Translations under genes and position numbers: made by a program
Assembly (NCBI GenBank): GCA_003021015.1
Contig: PXRK01000078.1
Location: forward strand, 24,740 to 88,739
Length of the DNA stretch: 64,000 bases
Direction: 5' to 3'
From: Halobacteriales archaeon QS_4_66_20
GTDB lineage: Archaea > Halobacteriota > Halobacteria > Halobacteriales > Haloarculaceae
Part shown: one piece after another, positions 31,956-41,298 of the stretch
Position numbering within the stretch: position 1 is the first letter of the stretch
Layout of the letters: each line of letters begins with the position of its first letter
The notes under the pieces: generated by a model
Database searches by the model: none
What the model was told of the DNA's origin: nothing
What the model saw: the letters and a program-made list of their open reading frames with translations, nothing else

Positions 31956-33221
31956 GCCGGCGAGAACGTCGAAGAACTCGGGGAAGGAAACGTCGACGTG
32001 CTCGGCGCCGGTGATCGTCGTCGTCCCGTCGGCGACGAGGCCAGCGACGGCCAGCGCCATCACGATCCGGTGGTCGCCGCGGCCGTCCAGTGTGGTGCCC
32101 GCAAGCTCCGAGTCGCCGCCGTGGATCGTCAGTTCGTCCTCGGCTTCCTCGACGGTTGCGCCCATCGCCGAGAGCGACTCGGCCATCGCAGTCACGCGGT
32201 CGGTCTCCTTGTAGCGGACGTGCTCGCAGTCGGTGATCGTCGTCGTGCCGTCGGCGGCGGCACCCAGCACGGCGATGGTGGGGAGGAGGTCGGGCGTGTC
32301 CGCGACGCCGACCTCGATCCCGGAGAGATCGGAGCGGGCGACGGTGATCTCGCCGGCATCGCGGTCCCAGTCGATGGAGGTTCCCATGTCGTCGAGCACG
32401 TCGAGGATGGCCTGGTCGCCCTGCGTGCTCGGGTGGGCGCCGGTGACGGTCACCGCCTCGTCGCCCGCGAGCGCGCCCGCGGCGAGGAGGTACGACATCG
32501 ACGAGAAGTCGCCCGGGACGGTGTAGGCGCCGCCAGGATCGTAGCGCTGGAAGCCCGCCGCGGAGAACCCGCGGCCAGTCTGCCGGGCGGAGACGCCGAA
32601 ATTCTCGAGGACGTCGATCGTGATGTCGACGTAGGGGGCGGATTTGAGTTCGGTCTGCAGCGTGACGTCGACGCCGGCGTCGGTGACGGCGCCGGCCATC
32701 AGCAGCGCGGTGACGAACTGCGAGGAGACGTCGCCGGGGATGGCGGCGCTGCCGCCCGTGATCGGGCCGCCGACGACCAGCGGGGCCTGGCCGTTGCCGC
32801 GGGTGCTCTCGGCGCGCCCGCCCAGCTGGTCGATGGCCTGCAGCAGCGGTTGCTGTGGCCGCGACCGAAGTGATTCGTCGCCGGTCAACACCGCCAGCCC
32901 GCCGTCGACGAGCGCGGCTGCTGCCGTGACGAGCCGCATCGTCGTCCCGCTGTTGGCGCAGTCGATGACGTCGTCGGGGACCGCAGGCTCGCCGTCGAAC
33001 CCCTCGATTTCGAGGGTCCCATCGTCCGGGTGGTGCTCGACCGACCCGCCGAACGCGTCGACGGCGCGCATCGTCGCCCGGGTGTCGGCGCTGACCAGCG
33101 GGCCGTGGATAGTCGCGCCCTCGCCGTAGCCCGCCGCGAGTATCGCGCGGTGGGTGTAGCTCTTCGACGGCGGGGCTTGTGTCCGGCCCGTGACCCGTCC
33201 CGTGGAGATGTCTACGTCCAT
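31929..33221 (-). CDS. aroA: 3-Phosphoshikimate 1-carboxyvinyltransferase (EPSP synthase)
   Basis: 430 residues of the EPSP synthase fold. Visible substrate-binding motifs are [38 protein letters not shown], and near the end [16 protein letters not shown]. It condenses shikimate 3-phosphate with phosphoenolpyruvate, giving EPSP, the substrate of AroC encoded at 24762-25988. ATG 33221 ([20 protein letters not shown]) is the normal start. Its last nine codons lie in a 30-bp tandem duplication, which does not alter the protein because the stop falls in the inner copy. Confidence 0.95.
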   Translation of the reverse strand: MDVDISTGRVTGRTQAPPSKSYTHRAILAAGYGEGATIHGPLVSADTRATMRAVDAFGGSVEHHPDDGTLEIEGFDGEPAVPDDVIDCANSGTTMRLVTAAAALVDGGLAVLTGDESLRSRPQQPLLQAIDQLGGRAESTRGNGQAPLVVGGPITGGSAAIPGDVSSQFVTALLMAGAVTDAGVDVTLQTELKSAPYVDITIDVLENFGVSARQTGRGFSAAGFQRYDPGGAYTVPGDFSSMSYLLAAGALAGDEAVTVTGAHPSTQGDQAILDVLDDMGTSIDWDRDAGEITVARSDLSGIEVGVADTPDLLPTIAVLGAAADGTTTITDCEHVRYKETDRVTAMAESLSAMGATVEEAEDELTIHGGDSELAGTTLDGRGDHRIVMALAVAGLVADGTTTITGAEHVDVSFPEFFDVLAGLGAPVERR

Positions 33222-33326
33222 GCCCGTGCATTGACTGCTCTTTGCTTCAGGCTGTCGACTGGGACTAGGTGTTGCTGGTGTTGTTTTCGGAACTGGATGC
33301 ACTGCTACCGTAGCTGTTGTCTTGTG

Positions 33327-33516
33327 GAAAGCCCCTGCCCGCTCGACCATCCGGGTTCCGGAAGACGGTCCTGCTCACTCGCGTTGCTCGTTGCGCGGGC
33401 TGGGACTTCCGTCGTTCCGCTCGCTGCGCTCGCGGAACACTTGCTGCGCTCCTCAGTCGCTTCGCTCCTTGCGGTGCTTGCATCGTCCGGGATGGATCGA
33501 GCGGGCAGCCCCTTTC
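33327..33516. repeat. GC-rich hairpin element, GAAAG...CTTTC type (190 bp)
   Basis: It starts GAAAGCCCCTGCCCGCTCGA and ends CGAGCGGGCAGCCCCTTTC. The arms (33331-33355 with 33486-33512) pair over about 24 bp with small interruptions, and the inside is full of CGCTCGCTGCGCTCG-like runs. It resembles the element at 17461-17566. The following 33517-33590 segment is also GC-rich with a GCCTGCGCGAGGCGCAGGC hairpin. No gene is supported in 33222-33658. Confidence 0.6.
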
Positions 33517-33658
33517 ATTCCCGCCCCCCAGCAGGCCTGCCCTTCCCCGGGTTGCGCGGCCTGCGCGAGGCGCAGGCACGCGCTCCCGGTGAGTGGATAG
33601 GAGCTTCCAATACCACCATCTGCTAACTTCTATACACCCGACAAACCAACACACCCAC

Positions 33659-34168
33659 ATGCCCGACACAGACGAGCGGATCGAAGCCAGGGTCGGCGAG
33701 GTCCTCCGCGAGCGCGGCGACACACTCGCGGTCGCCGAGTCCTGCACGGGCGGCCTCCTCGCGTCACGCATCACGGACGTCCCGGGCTCGAGCGACTACT
33801 TCGACCGCGGCGTCGTCACCTACTCGAACGACGCCAAACAGGAACTGCTGGGCGTCTCCCGGGAGGCGCTCGACCGCCACGGCGCCGTCTCGGGCCCGGT
33901 CGCCCGCCAGCTGGCCCGGAGGATCCGCGACACCGCCGGGACGACCTGGGGCGTCGCCACGACGGGCATCGCCGGCCCCGGCGGCGGCACCGACGGGAAG
34001 CCTGTCGGGACCGTCTTCGTCGGTGTCGCGTTTGCCGGCCCCTGGGGCAGCGAGAGCTCCGACGCGACGGTCGACCGCTACGAGTTCGACGGCGACAGGG
34101 CCGACTGCAAGTCGGCGTTCGCCAGCCAGGCGCTGTCGGACCTGCTCGATGCGACAGCGGGGCAGTAA
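33659..34168 (+). CDS. CinA C-terminal-domain protein (NMN deamidase type)
   Basis: 169 residues consisting only of the CinA C-terminal domain: LAVAESCTGGLLASRITDVPG, FDRGVVTYSNDAKQELLGV and GIAGPGGGTDGKPVGTVFVGV. Bacterial PncC of this family deamidates NMN to nicotinate mononucleotide, salvaging pyridine nucleotides. The neighbour, convergent by zero spacing, is NMN adenylyltransferase (nadM), so both touch NMN metabolism. TATA-like CTTCTATACAC (33627-33637) lies about 25 bp before the ATG. Confidence 0.88.
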   Translation: MPDTDERIEARVGEVLRERGDTLAVAESCTGGLLASRITDVPGSSDYFDRGVVTYSNDAKQELLGVSREALDRHGAVSGPVARQLARRIRDTAGTTWGVATTGIAGPGGGTDGKPVGTVFVGVAFAGPWGSESSDATVDRYEFDGDRADCKSAFASQALSDLLDATAGQ

Positions 34169-34678
34169 TCAGCCCCGGTGGATGGTTCGGATGCGCTGGA
34201 TGCCGTTGATCTCGTCGACGACTTCGACGACAGCCTGGGGGACGTACTGCTGCCAGTCGCCGCCCTCGATCATCAGCTCGCGGATCTCGCTGCCCTTGAG
34301 GTCGTCGCGGTTGTACATCGTAGTCTGGCGGACCTCGACGCCCGCCTCGATGAACAGCTGGATCACGAGCGGGTTGTTCGAGTAGGCGACTTCGAACCGG
34401 GGTGACATGCTCTCGACGTGGCTCACCCACACGGAGTTACGGTCCAGATCCTCGATCGGCACCGTGTAGGTGGTGATCCCGACGGACTCCAGTGTCTTCG
34501 TGATCATCCTGATCCGCTCGCCGGCGGTGAACGGGTTCCGGATCGTGTGGGAGTCGTCGGCGCTGCCGATGCCGACGATCAGTTCGTCCACCTCCGTGGC
34601 AATCTCCTCGACGAGCTGGCAGTGACCGTTGTGAAACGGCTGGAAGCGGCCGATGAGAAACCCTCGTGTCGTCCCCAT
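34169..34678 (-). CDS. nadM: Archaeal nicotinamide-nucleotide adenylyltransferase
   Basis: 169 residues with the nucleotidyltransferase motifs GRFQPFHNGH near the N-terminus and, towards the C-terminus, the region KGSEIRELMIEGGDWQQYVP. DDSHTIRNPFTAGERIRM is typical of archaeal NMNATs. It makes NAD+ from NMN and ATP. ATG 34678 begins MGTTRGFLIGRFQ. It ends directly against the CinA-domain gene. Confidence 0.95.
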   Translation of the reverse strand: MGTTRGFLIGRFQPFHNGHCQLVEEIATEVDELIVGIGSADDSHTIRNPFTAGERIRMITKTLESVGITTYTVPIEDLDRNSVWVSHVESMSPRFEVAYSNNPLVIQLFIEAGVEVRQTTMYNRDDLKGSEIRELMIEGGDWQQYVPQAVVEVVDEINGIQRIRTIHRG

Positions 34679-34798
34679 TGGTGGAGACTGGCGCGGGAAT
34701 TTTAAAAGCGTAGTGCCTGCGGCACCGAGGACCCGGCAGCGACCGCCCACACGCAGTCAGGCGATTTTCTGTGTGCGAGCGTCGGGAAAGGGGAGAAA

Positions 34799-34805
34799 GT
34801 ATATC
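34799..34805 (+). promoter_or_regulatory. TATA box of the lonB gene
   Basis: AGTATAT lies about 40-46 bp before the lonB ATG at 34845, in the 166-bp divergent gap between nadM and lonB. Confidence 0.5.
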
Positions 34806-34844
34806 AGTCGACAGCACCTCCATTCGGATGGTAGCAACGTTTGT

Positions 34845-37040
34845 ATGAGCAACGACAAAGACGCTCAGGATAGCAATCACGCAGGCGAGATCCCCCCCGA
34901 GGAGCCCGCCACCGGGCCGTCGGCAGACGGCGGCACGGACGCGGAGTCCTCGGACGCGGGGCGGGACATCTCGCGTTCAGGTGGCCCGCGGGAGGACCGC
35001 CGGGAGTCGGACCGCCCGCCGGAACGCGAGGGACCGGGTCCCGATCCGCAGGAGGCCGTCGGGAAGGACGAGGAGACCGAGGAGGAGCCGACCTCCACGA
35101 TCGACGATGCGCTGGGTAGCGACGTCGACGAAGACATGGAGGTCGACGAAGAGATCGCCGACGAGGACCTGCTCGGCGGGCTGAAGGTCGACGCCTCCGC
35201 GGAGATCGAGGTGCCCGACCGGCTGGTCGACCAGGTGATCGGGCAGGACCACGCGCGCGACATCGTGCTCAAGGCGGCCAAGCAGCGCCGCCACGTCATG
35301 ATGATCGGCTCGCCGGGGACCGGCAAGTCGATGCTCGCGAAGGCGATGAGCCAGCTGCTCCCCAAGGAGGACCTCCAGGACGTCCTCGTCTATCACAACC
35401 CGGACGACGGCAACGAACCGAAAGTCCGGACCGTCCCGACGGGCAAGGGCGAACAGATCGTCGAGGCCCACAAGGAGGAGGCCCGCAAGCGCAACCAGAT
35501 GCGGACCTTCATCATGTGGATCATCATCGCCCTGATCCTCGGGTACTCGCTGATCATCGTCCGCCAGCTCCTGCTGGGGATCCTCGCTGCAGGTATCATC
35601 TATCTCGCCTTCCGGTACATGTCGCGGGGCAACGACGCGATGGTGCCGAACCTGCTGGTCGACACCGCGAACCAGCAGACCGCACCGTTCGAGGACGCGA
35701 CCGGCGCCCACGCCGGCGCGCTGCTGGGCGACGTCCGCCACGACCCGTTCCAGTCCGGCGGCATGGAGACGCCCAGCCACGACCGCGTCGAGGCCGGCGC
35801 GATCCACAAATCCAACAAGGGCGTGCTGTACATCGACGAGATGAACACACTGGACATCCGGTCCCAGCAGAAGCTGATGACCGCGATCCAGGAGGGCGAG
35901 TTCTCGATCACCGGCCAGAGCGAACGCTCCTCGGGTGCGATGGTCCAGACCGAGCCCGTCCCGTGTGACTTCATCATGGTCGCGGCAGGCAACCTCGACG
36001 CCATGGAGAACATGCACCCCGCGCTGCGCTCGCGCATCAAGGGGTACGGCTACGAGGTGTACATGGACGACACCATCGACGACACCCCGGAGATGCGCCG
36101 CAAGTACGCCCGCTTCGTGGCCCAGGAGGTCGAAAACGACGGCCGCCTGCCGCACTTCACCCGCGAGGCGATGGAGGAGATCATCCTCGAAGCCCAGCGC
36201 CGGGCCGGCCGCAAGGACCACCTCACGCTCGAACTCCGCGACCTCGGCGGGCTCGTCCGCGTCGCGGGCGACATCGCCCGCGCCGAGAACAAGGAGTTCA
36301 CCGAGCGCGAGGACGTGCTGGAGGCGAAAAACCGCTCGCGCTCGATCGAGCAGCAGCTCGCCGACGAGCACATCGAGCACCGCAAGGACTACGACGTCAC
36401 GATCAACGAGGGCGCCGTGGTCGGCCGCGTCAACGGCCTCGCGGTGCTGGGCGAGGATTCGGGCATCGTCATGCCGGTGATGGCCGAGGTCGCGCCATCC
36501 CACGGGCCCGGCGAGGTGTACGCCACCGGGAACCTCCAGGAGATGGCCGAGGAGTCGGTGCTGAACGTCTCGGCGATCATCAAGAAGTACTCGGACGTCA
36601 ACCTCTCCGAACGGGACGTCCACATCCAGTTCGTCCAGGCCGACGGCGTCGACGGCGACTCCGCGTCGATCACCATCGCGACCGCGGTGATCTCGACGCT
36701 GGAGGACATCCCGATCAACCAGAACGTCGCCATGACCGGCTCGCTGTCGGTCCGCGGTGACGTGCTACCGGTCGGCGGCGTCACCCACAAGATCGAAGCC
36801 GCCGCCAAGGTCGGCATGGACAAGGTCATCATCCCCGCTGCCAACCAGCAGGACGTGATGATCGAAGACGAGTACAAAGACCAGATCGAGATCATCCCAG
36901 TGACCCACATCTCCGAAGTGCTCGACGTTGCCCTCGAAGGCGAGGCCGACAAGGAGACGCTGATCGACCGGCTGAAGTCGATCACCGGCAACGCGCTCGA
37001 TCAGGACCCCAGCCCCGGCGGCAGCCCCAGCCCGCAGTGA
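34845..37040 (+). CDS. lonB: Membrane-anchored archaeal Lon protease
   Basis: 731 residues. After a very acidic N-terminal 110 residues comes an AAA+ domain with Walker A IGSPGTGKS (154-162), two membrane helices inserted at about 222-258 (FIMWIIIALILGYSLIIV and LLLGILAAGIIYLAF), and Walker B VLYIDEMN (327-334). The protease domain has the Ser-Lys dyad S606 (GDSAS) and K649 (GGVTHKI). This hexameric ATP-dependent protease controls membrane and carotenoid-related proteins in haloarchaea. A CPBP-family membrane protease gene follows after 3 bp. Confidence 0.97.
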   Translation: MSNDKDAQDSNHAGEIPPEEPATGPSADGGTDAESSDAGRDISRSGGPREDRRESDRPPEREGPGPDPQEAVGKDEETEEEPTSTIDDALGSDVDEDMEVDEEIADEDLLGGLKVDASAEIEVPDRLVDQVIGQDHARDIVLKAAKQRRHVMMIGSPGTGKSMLAKAMSQLLPKEDLQDVLVYHNPDDGNEPKVRTVPTGKGEQIVEAHKEEARKRNQMRTFIMWIIIALILGYSLIIVRQLLLGILAAGIIYLAFRYMSRGNDAMVPNLLVDTANQQTAPFEDATGAHAGALLGDVRHDPFQSGGMETPSHDRVEAGAIHKSNKGVLYIDEMNTLDIRSQQKLMTAIQEGEFSITGQSERSSGAMVQTEPVPCDFIMVAAGNLDAMENMHPALRSRIKGYGYEVYMDDTIDDTPEMRRKYARFVAQEVENDGRLPHFTREAMEEIILEAQRRAGRKDHLTLELRDLGGLVRVAGDIARAENKEFTEREDVLEAKNRSRSIEQQLADEHIEHRKDYDVTINEGAVVGRVNGLAVLGEDSGIVMPVMAEVAPSHGPGEVYATGNLQEMAEESVLNVSAIIKKYSDVNLSERDVHIQFVQADGVDGDSASITIATAVISTLEDIPINQNVAMTGSLSVRGDVLPVGGVTHKIEAAAKVGMDKVIIPAANQQDVMIEDEYKDQIEIIPVTHISEVLDVALEGEADKETLIDRLKSITGNALDQDPSPGGSPSPQ

Positions 37041-37043
37041 GCT

Positions 37044-37895
37044 GTGGCTGACCCCAGCTGGGCCCCGTTTCTCGCCGTCGTCGCTGTGCTCACCCTCGCA
37101 GTGCTCGGTCTCGCCCGCCAGTCACAGGGCCTGCTCAAAGAGCACGCCCCCGACGACGGAAGCGACGAGGACGACGCTGTCGAGGTGCCGGAAACTGAAC
37201 CGTCGAGTGCCGAGTCCGCAGAACGCAACACCGAGCCCGTGCAGGCAGGTGATACCGAGACGGGGCCGGAGTTCGAACTGACGACCGGCATGCTGCTGGC
37301 GAACGTGGCAGTCACGCAGGGCATCGTCGCTCTCGTCGTCGTCGTGGCCGCCTGGTACTTCGCCATCCCAGCCGAGGCACTGGCCATCGACCCGGCGGGG
37401 AACGCCCTCTTTCCCGCAATCGGGCTGGGCGCCGCCTTCGGGGTTGTGCTCTGGGTCGGTAACGAACTCTCGACGGCACTCGCAGACGCGGTCGGCGCCG
37501 CGTACGACGAAGCCGTCCGGCAGCTGCTCGCACCGGACTCCGCCGGCAGCTGGGCCGTCCTCCTGGGGGTCGTCCTCCCGATCATCGCGGTCTCGGAAGA
37601 ACTACTCTTTCGGGCGGCACTGATCGGCGTGCCCGCGGCCGGCTACGGTGTCTCGCCCTGGCTGCTGGCGGTCGTCGCCTCGGCGGCGTTCGCGCTCGGC
37701 CACGGTGCACAGGGCCGTGTCGGCGTCGTCGTCACCGGCGCGCTGGGGTTCGTCCTCGCCGCGGGCTACGTCGTCTCCGGCAGCCTGCTGCTGGTGGTCA
37801 TCGCCCACTACGTCATCAACGCCCTGGAGTTTCTCGTCCACGAGGGGCTGGGAATCGACGACATCTCGGTCGGGCGCCGCGTGCTCGACGCGTAG
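37044..37895 (+). CDS. CPBP-family intramembrane metalloprotease
   Basis: 283 residues from GTG 37044. About eight membrane helices are seen, with an acidic loop at 34-75. The CPBP/Rce1 motifs are present: EELLFR (E185, E186, R190), FALGHG (H220) and HYVINALE (H255, N259). Family members cleave membrane-embedded substrates, for example in prenyl-protein or peptide processing. It starts 3 bp after lonB, so two proteolytic systems share a transcript. Its last codons lie within a 34-bp tandem duplication. Confidence 0.9.
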   Translation: MADPSWAPFLAVVAVLTLAVLGLARQSQGLLKEHAPDDGSDEDDAVEVPETEPSSAESAERNTEPVQAGDTETGPEFELTTGMLLANVAVTQGIVALVVVVAAWYFAIPAEALAIDPAGNALFPAIGLGAAFGVVLWVGNELSTALADAVGAAYDEAVRQLLAPDSAGSWAVLLGVVLPIIAVSEELLFRAALIGVPAAGYGVSPWLLAVVASAAFALGHGAQGRVGVVVTGALGFVLAAGYVVSGSLLLVVIAHYVINALEFLVHEGLGIDDISVGRRVLDA

Positions 37896-37947
37896 CCTCC
37901 GGCCGTTCATACTCGTGCTCGACGCTTAGCCTCCGGCCGTTTATACT
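37880..37947. repeat. 34-bp tandem duplication at the CPBP gene 3' end
   Basis: Units 37880-37913 and 37914-37947 differ at two positions (GCGTAG against GCTTAG, CGTTCATACT against CGTTTATACT). The first contains the stop codon (37893-37895). The second runs into palindromic copy E. Confidence 0.85.
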
Positions 37948-37983
37948 GATTATCGTGACTCTTTACCGCATCGATGTCAGTAT
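37943..37983. repeat. Palindromic element, truncated copy E (41 bp)
   Basis: The left arm ATACTGATTATCGTGA and inner box CTCTTTACCG are complete, but the right end keeps only TCAGTAT. It lies between two convergent genes, and its last base is the first base of the neighbouring stop codon (37983-37985). Confidence 0.6.
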
Positions 37984-38768
37984 CAGACCCGGCGGGTGAT
38001 GTGGTCTCGCACCGCCTCCTGGGCGTCCGCACAGATCCGGTCGAGTTTGGCGACCGTCAGCAATACGGGATAGGTCGTCGGGAACTCCTCGTAGAGTGAC
38101 TCGACCACGCTCTCGTGCTCGACGGCCGCGGCTCCGCCATCGCTGATCGTCCGCGCGAGCGTCGCCTGGCGCTGCTGGGAACGCTCCGTACACGTCTCGC
38201 GGAACGCCGCGAGTCGCTCGTGGCGCTCCTGTAACTCGCCGAACCCGAGGTCGAGCAGCGGCGTCTCGTCGGCGGCGGCCAGCCACCCCGTGATCGTCTC
38301 GACCTCCCCGGCGGCCGCGTCGAGCGACTCCGCCTCCAGCGAGAGGACGCGACAGAGCGCCCGCAGTTGCGCGCGTCGCTTCCCGGTCGCCGTCAGCACC
38401 GACTCCTTGACCGGCGGCGTGAACCGGTGGGCACTTTCGGGGGACAACGCCAGCGCGACCCCCTCGCCCAGTTCGTCGCAGAGTGCCTCGCCCAGGGGCG
38501 GCGCTCCCTCGGCGGTGGGGTGGACCGTCTCCGCGAACGCCTCGCGGACCTCCGCGCAGAGATCCGGCGACGCGGCGCCCCCACCGAGCGCCGCCGTGAC
38601 GCCGCCGTCGGTCATCGGTCCGGCCATCCCACCGCTCGGCTCGCTGGCCGGATCAATATCGCGAACCGCTGACTCGAACCGATCGACCGCTCGCAGGCGC
38701 TGCTCTATCCACTCCTGTTCGGCGTCGACGCGCTCGACGGCGTCCGCGACGTGGGTCTCGACGGTCAT
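37983..38768 (-). CDS. Haloarchaeal protein of unknown function (DUF7260-like)
   Basis: 261 residues, helical and soluble. The start MTVETHVADAVERVDAEQEW and the C-terminal VVESLYEEFPTTYPVLLTVAKLDRICADA, read in parts, match a protein type seen only in haloarchaea; I believe it corresponds to DUF7260 but cannot confirm. A Gly/Met-rich disordered stretch lies at residues 40-68. No active-site pattern is visible. The upstream gap to 38993 carries the iron-box-like palindrome. Confidence 0.6.
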   Translation of the reverse strand: MTVETHVADAVERVDAEQEWIEQRLRAVDRFESAVRDIDPASEPSGGMAGPMTDGGVTAALGGGAASPDLCAEVREAFAETVHPTAEGAPPLGEALCDELGEGVALALSPESAHRFTPPVKESVLTATGKRRAQLRALCRVLSLEAESLDAAAGEVETITGWLAAADETPLLDLGFGELQERHERLAAFRETCTERSQQRQATLARTISDGGAAAVEHESVVESLYEEFPTTYPVLLTVAKLDRICADAQEAVRDHITRRV

Positions 38769-38910
38769 CGGCTCGACTCCCCCGGCGTCGTCGGCCGTCG
38801 GCGGCCGACTGGCGTCCCCCTTACTGCCTCACTACGTCCCCCCGGGATCCGGACTACGTCTGTGGCGGCACTCATGCTCGTCCGTGCGAAGTAGCGCCGG
38901 ACACTTATTT

Positions 38911-38926
38911 TTTAGGTTAGCCTAAA
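38911..38926. promoter_or_regulatory. DtxR/Idr-type iron-box palindrome
   Basis: TTTAGGTTAGCCTAAA is a perfect inverted repeat (TTTAGG and CCTAAA around TTAG), lying in a longer T-run/A-run context. It closely matches the TTAGGttagCCTAA type of site bound by DtxR-family metal regulators, including haloarchaeal Idr proteins. It lies 68 bp upstream of the hydrolase ATG (38994) and about 143 bp from the divergent gene, overlapping the AT-rich likely promoter. Confidence 0.65.
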
Positions 38927-38993
38927 AAGAGGGTGCGTCGCCCCTGGCCGGGCTATCGGCAGACTTAGGGGCGACAACACAGTAACCGCCACT

Positions 38994-39785
38994 ATGAGGG
39001 GTGGCTGGCGCGCGGTCGCGATCCGGCAGGGAAAGCGGCTGGTGGTGTGGCTCGTCGCCGCGCTGCTCGTCGTAGCGACCGTCGCCATCGTCGTTCTCGG
39101 GACGCCGTACGAGGCGACCGACGGGAGCATCGCGGCCGTCGCCGAAGACGAGGGCGTGCGGGTCACCGAAGTCGACGGCAGCTACCGCATCGAACCCGCC
39201 GACGCCGTTGCGGGGCTGGTATTCTACCCCGGTGCGCGGGTCGACCCCGGCGCGTACGTGGCCTCGCTCGCGCCGCTCGCGCGCGAGGCGAACGTGACCG
39301 TCGTCATTCCGCGGATGCCCCTGAACCTCGCCATCGTCGACCACGGCGCCGCGCGCACTCCACTGTGGGAAGACCGGGCGAGCGCCGTCGTCGACCGGAA
39401 CCCGTCGATCGGTCGCTGGTACGTCGGCGGCCACTCGCTGGGCGGCGCGATGGCCTGCCGCTACGCCCGCGGCGATTCCGACGCCGTCGAGGGGCTGGTC
39501 CTCTACGCGGCGTACTGCAACCAGGACATCTCAGACAGCGGGCTCGCAGTTCTGAGCGTCGTCGGCGACGGCGACACGGTCCTGAACCGGGCAGCCTACG
39601 AACGCAACCAGGCGAACCTTCCGGCGAGCGCTACCGTCGCCGAACTGCCGGGGCTGAACCACACGCAGTTCGGGAGCTACACCGGCCAGCGCGGCGACGC
39701 GCCGACGGGCACCAGCTACGGGACCGCTCACGAGCGGCTGAACGAGGTCGCAGTGGCGTGGTTCGAAAATCAAACCGCCGGGTGA
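38994..39785 (+). CDS. Membrane-anchored alpha/beta hydrolase
   Basis: 263 residues. A single N-terminal helix (LVVWLVAALLVVATVAIVVLG) anchors or exports the protein. The alpha/beta hydrolase part shows the nucleophile elbow GGHSLGGA, an Asp in SVVGDGDTVL and the catalytic His in PGLNHTQFG. The pattern resembles the YdeN-like/PF12695 hydrolase group acting on small esters or lipids. An iron-box-like palindrome precedes it, hinting at control by iron availability; a siderophore or haem ester role is possible but speculative. Confidence 0.82.
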   Translation: MRGGWRAVAIRQGKRLVVWLVAALLVVATVAIVVLGTPYEATDGSIAAVAEDEGVRVTEVDGSYRIEPADAVAGLVFYPGARVDPGAYVASLAPLAREANVTVVIPRMPLNLAIVDHGAARTPLWEDRASAVVDRNPSIGRWYVGGHSLGGAMACRYARGDSDAVEGLVLYAAYCNQDISDSGLAVLSVVGDGDTVLNRAAYERNQANLPASATVAELPGLNHTQFGSYTGQRGDAPTGTSYGTAHERLNEVAVAWFENQTAG

Positions 39786-39816
39786 CTGGCCAGTGAGCCA
39801 CCCGGGTAGCGACGCC

Positions 39817-39867
39817 GTCACCACGAGAGCCTGACGCGCCGGGGGGTCACCACGAGAGCCGGACGCG
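39817..39867. repeat. 29-bp-period duplication at the DUF62 gene 3' end
   Basis: Two 22-bp segments, 39817-39838 and 39846-39867, differ at one position. The inner one includes the stop codon (39847-39849) and last codons of the DUF62 gene; the outer is an extra copy past the stop. Confidence 0.85.
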
Positions 39868-40644
39868 GTCGCCGACGCTGATGCCGAACGAGCGGTCCCC
39901 GCGCCCCTTGTTGACGGCGAGTTCGACGTTGCCGTGGCTGCCGATGGTCACGAGGCGCTGGCCGGCGTCGACCTCGGCGTGGCTCCGGCGGACCGGCGCC
40001 GCCACGGCGCCGACCTCGACGTAGGTGTCGAACTGGTCCTCGATGTGTTCGCCGGGGATGTTGGTGACGACGTTGCCGAACTCGTCGACCGCCAGCACCG
40101 TCCCGGTCGCGGCCTCGTCGCTGATCGTTGGCTCGGGCAGTTCGATCGCCTCGTACTCCTCAATCGGTTCGAACGCCTCGTCGTCGTCGAAGGTGTCGAC
40201 CCCGAGGTCGTGGACTTTCGCGGCCGCCGGCGCGAAGATGTCCCGGCCGTGGAACGTCGAACTCCCCACCGTCGGGGGCCACGCCAGCGGGTCCTCGGGG
40301 CTGGCGTCGCCCTCGCGGATGCGAAACACCTCGAACCCGTCGTCACCGGCCAGCTCCGCTGCGACGGGGACGAGGACGCCGTTGTCGGGGCCGACCAGCG
40401 CGTGCTCGCCGGCACGGACGACGAGCGCGTCGCGGTCGCCGCCGACGCCGGGGTCGATGACCGCGAGGTGGACCGCTGGCGGGAAGTACGGCAGCACCTG
40501 GCCCAGCCAGAACGCGCCGGCTCGGGTGTCCTGGCGCGGGAGATCGTGGGCGACGTCGACCAGCCGCGTGTCCGTCATCCGGAGGATCACGCCCTTCATC
40601 GCTGCCGGGTACGGCGACCCGAAGTCCGAACTCAGCGTTATCAT
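39847..40644 (-). CDS. SAM hydroxide adenosyltransferase (DUF62)
   Basis: 265 residues of the DUF62/duf-62 family that hydrolyses S-adenosylmethionine to adenosine and methionine; it is related to bacterial fluorinase. The signature MITLSSDFG at the start, DVAHDLPRQD, LAVIDPGVGGDRDAL, GPDNGVLVPVA and FHGRDIFAPAAA all fit. ATG 40644 is the conserved start. The physiological role (SAM level control) is not settled for the family. Its 3' end is partly duplicated. Confidence 0.93.
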   Translation of the reverse strand: MITLSSDFGSPYPAAMKGVILRMTDTRLVDVAHDLPRQDTRAGAFWLGQVLPYFPPAVHLAVIDPGVGGDRDALVVRAGEHALVGPDNGVLVPVAAELAGDDGFEVFRIREGDASPEDPLAWPPTVGSSTFHGRDIFAPAAAKVHDLGVDTFDDDEAFEPIEEYEAIELPEPTISDEAATGTVLAVDEFGNVVTNIPGEHIEDQFDTYVEVGAVAAPVRRSHAEVDAGQRLVTIGSHGNVELAVNKGRGDRSFGISVGDRVRLSW

Positions 40645-40706
40645 TGCCGGCTCTTGGGGGCTCTCACTCTTGTACCTTAAGTATCGCGCGCTACTGCTCA
40701 CGGACG

Positions 40707-41279
40707 ATGACGCTCACAGCCCCGGTCGGAGCCGTTTTCGGGCTCTCGGAGGCCGTCGCCAGCGTGATCGGCGTGGTGGTGGCCGCGCTGGCTGCGTTCG
40801 TGCTCCACGCGCTGGGCCACTACTACGCCGGGCGGCGCATTGTCGGCGTCCCCGCCGATGGGATCAGGATCGATCCCCGACAGCTCCCCTACGTGGTCGC
40901 CCTCCGGGACGACGACGGGTGGGTCACCGCCGGCGAGTCGGCGCGCTACCGTGACGCCTACGAGGCGTTCGACCCCGACCTGGAGCAGTTCGAGCGGTTC
41001 GTCGCCGGCGGCGACATCGTCCAGACTGCCGTCGTCGTCCCCGTCGCGCTGGTGCTCGCGACGACGAGCGTTCCCAGAGCGGCCGGACTGCTCGTGGTCG
41101 GCTCGCTGCTCGCGACGGCGATACTGATCGTCGTCGACGCCGTCGGAACCCAGCTTCGGGGCGGGGCCGCCGGGGACTACGCCATCCTCTGGGGGATCGA
41201 CCGGCGGGTGCCGGTGCTCATTTTGCTCGGAGTGTTGCTGGTCCACGTCGGCGTCTTCCGGTTCGTCGCTGGCGGGTAA
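40707..41279 (+). CDS. Haloarchaeal membrane protein
   Basis: 190 residues with four hydrophobic stretches (VIGVVVAALAAFVLHALG, TAVVVPVALVLATTSV, GLLVVGSLLATAILIVVDAV and VLILLGVLLVHVGVFRF). The HALGH sequence in the first helix resembles an M50 site-2 protease HExxH motif but lacks the catalytic Glu, so I do not call it a protease. It is divergent from the DUF62 gene with only 62 bp between starts. Function not recognised. Confidence 0.7.
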   Translation: MTLTAPVGAVFGLSEAVASVIGVVVAALAAFVLHALGHYYAGRRIVGVPADGIRIDPRQLPYVVALRDDDGWVTAGESARYRDAYEAFDPDLEQFERFVAGGDIVQTAVVVPVALVLATTSVPRAAGLLVVGSLLATAILIVVDAVGTQLRGGAAGDYAILWGIDRRVPVLILLGVLLVHVGVFRFVAGG

Positions 41280-41298
41280 TAAGCGACGCGCCGGCCGG

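Noticed and set aside
40830..40880. HALGH in a membrane helix as a site-2 protease motif
   Set aside because: The M50 family needs HExxH; the glutamate is absent and no second motif is seen.
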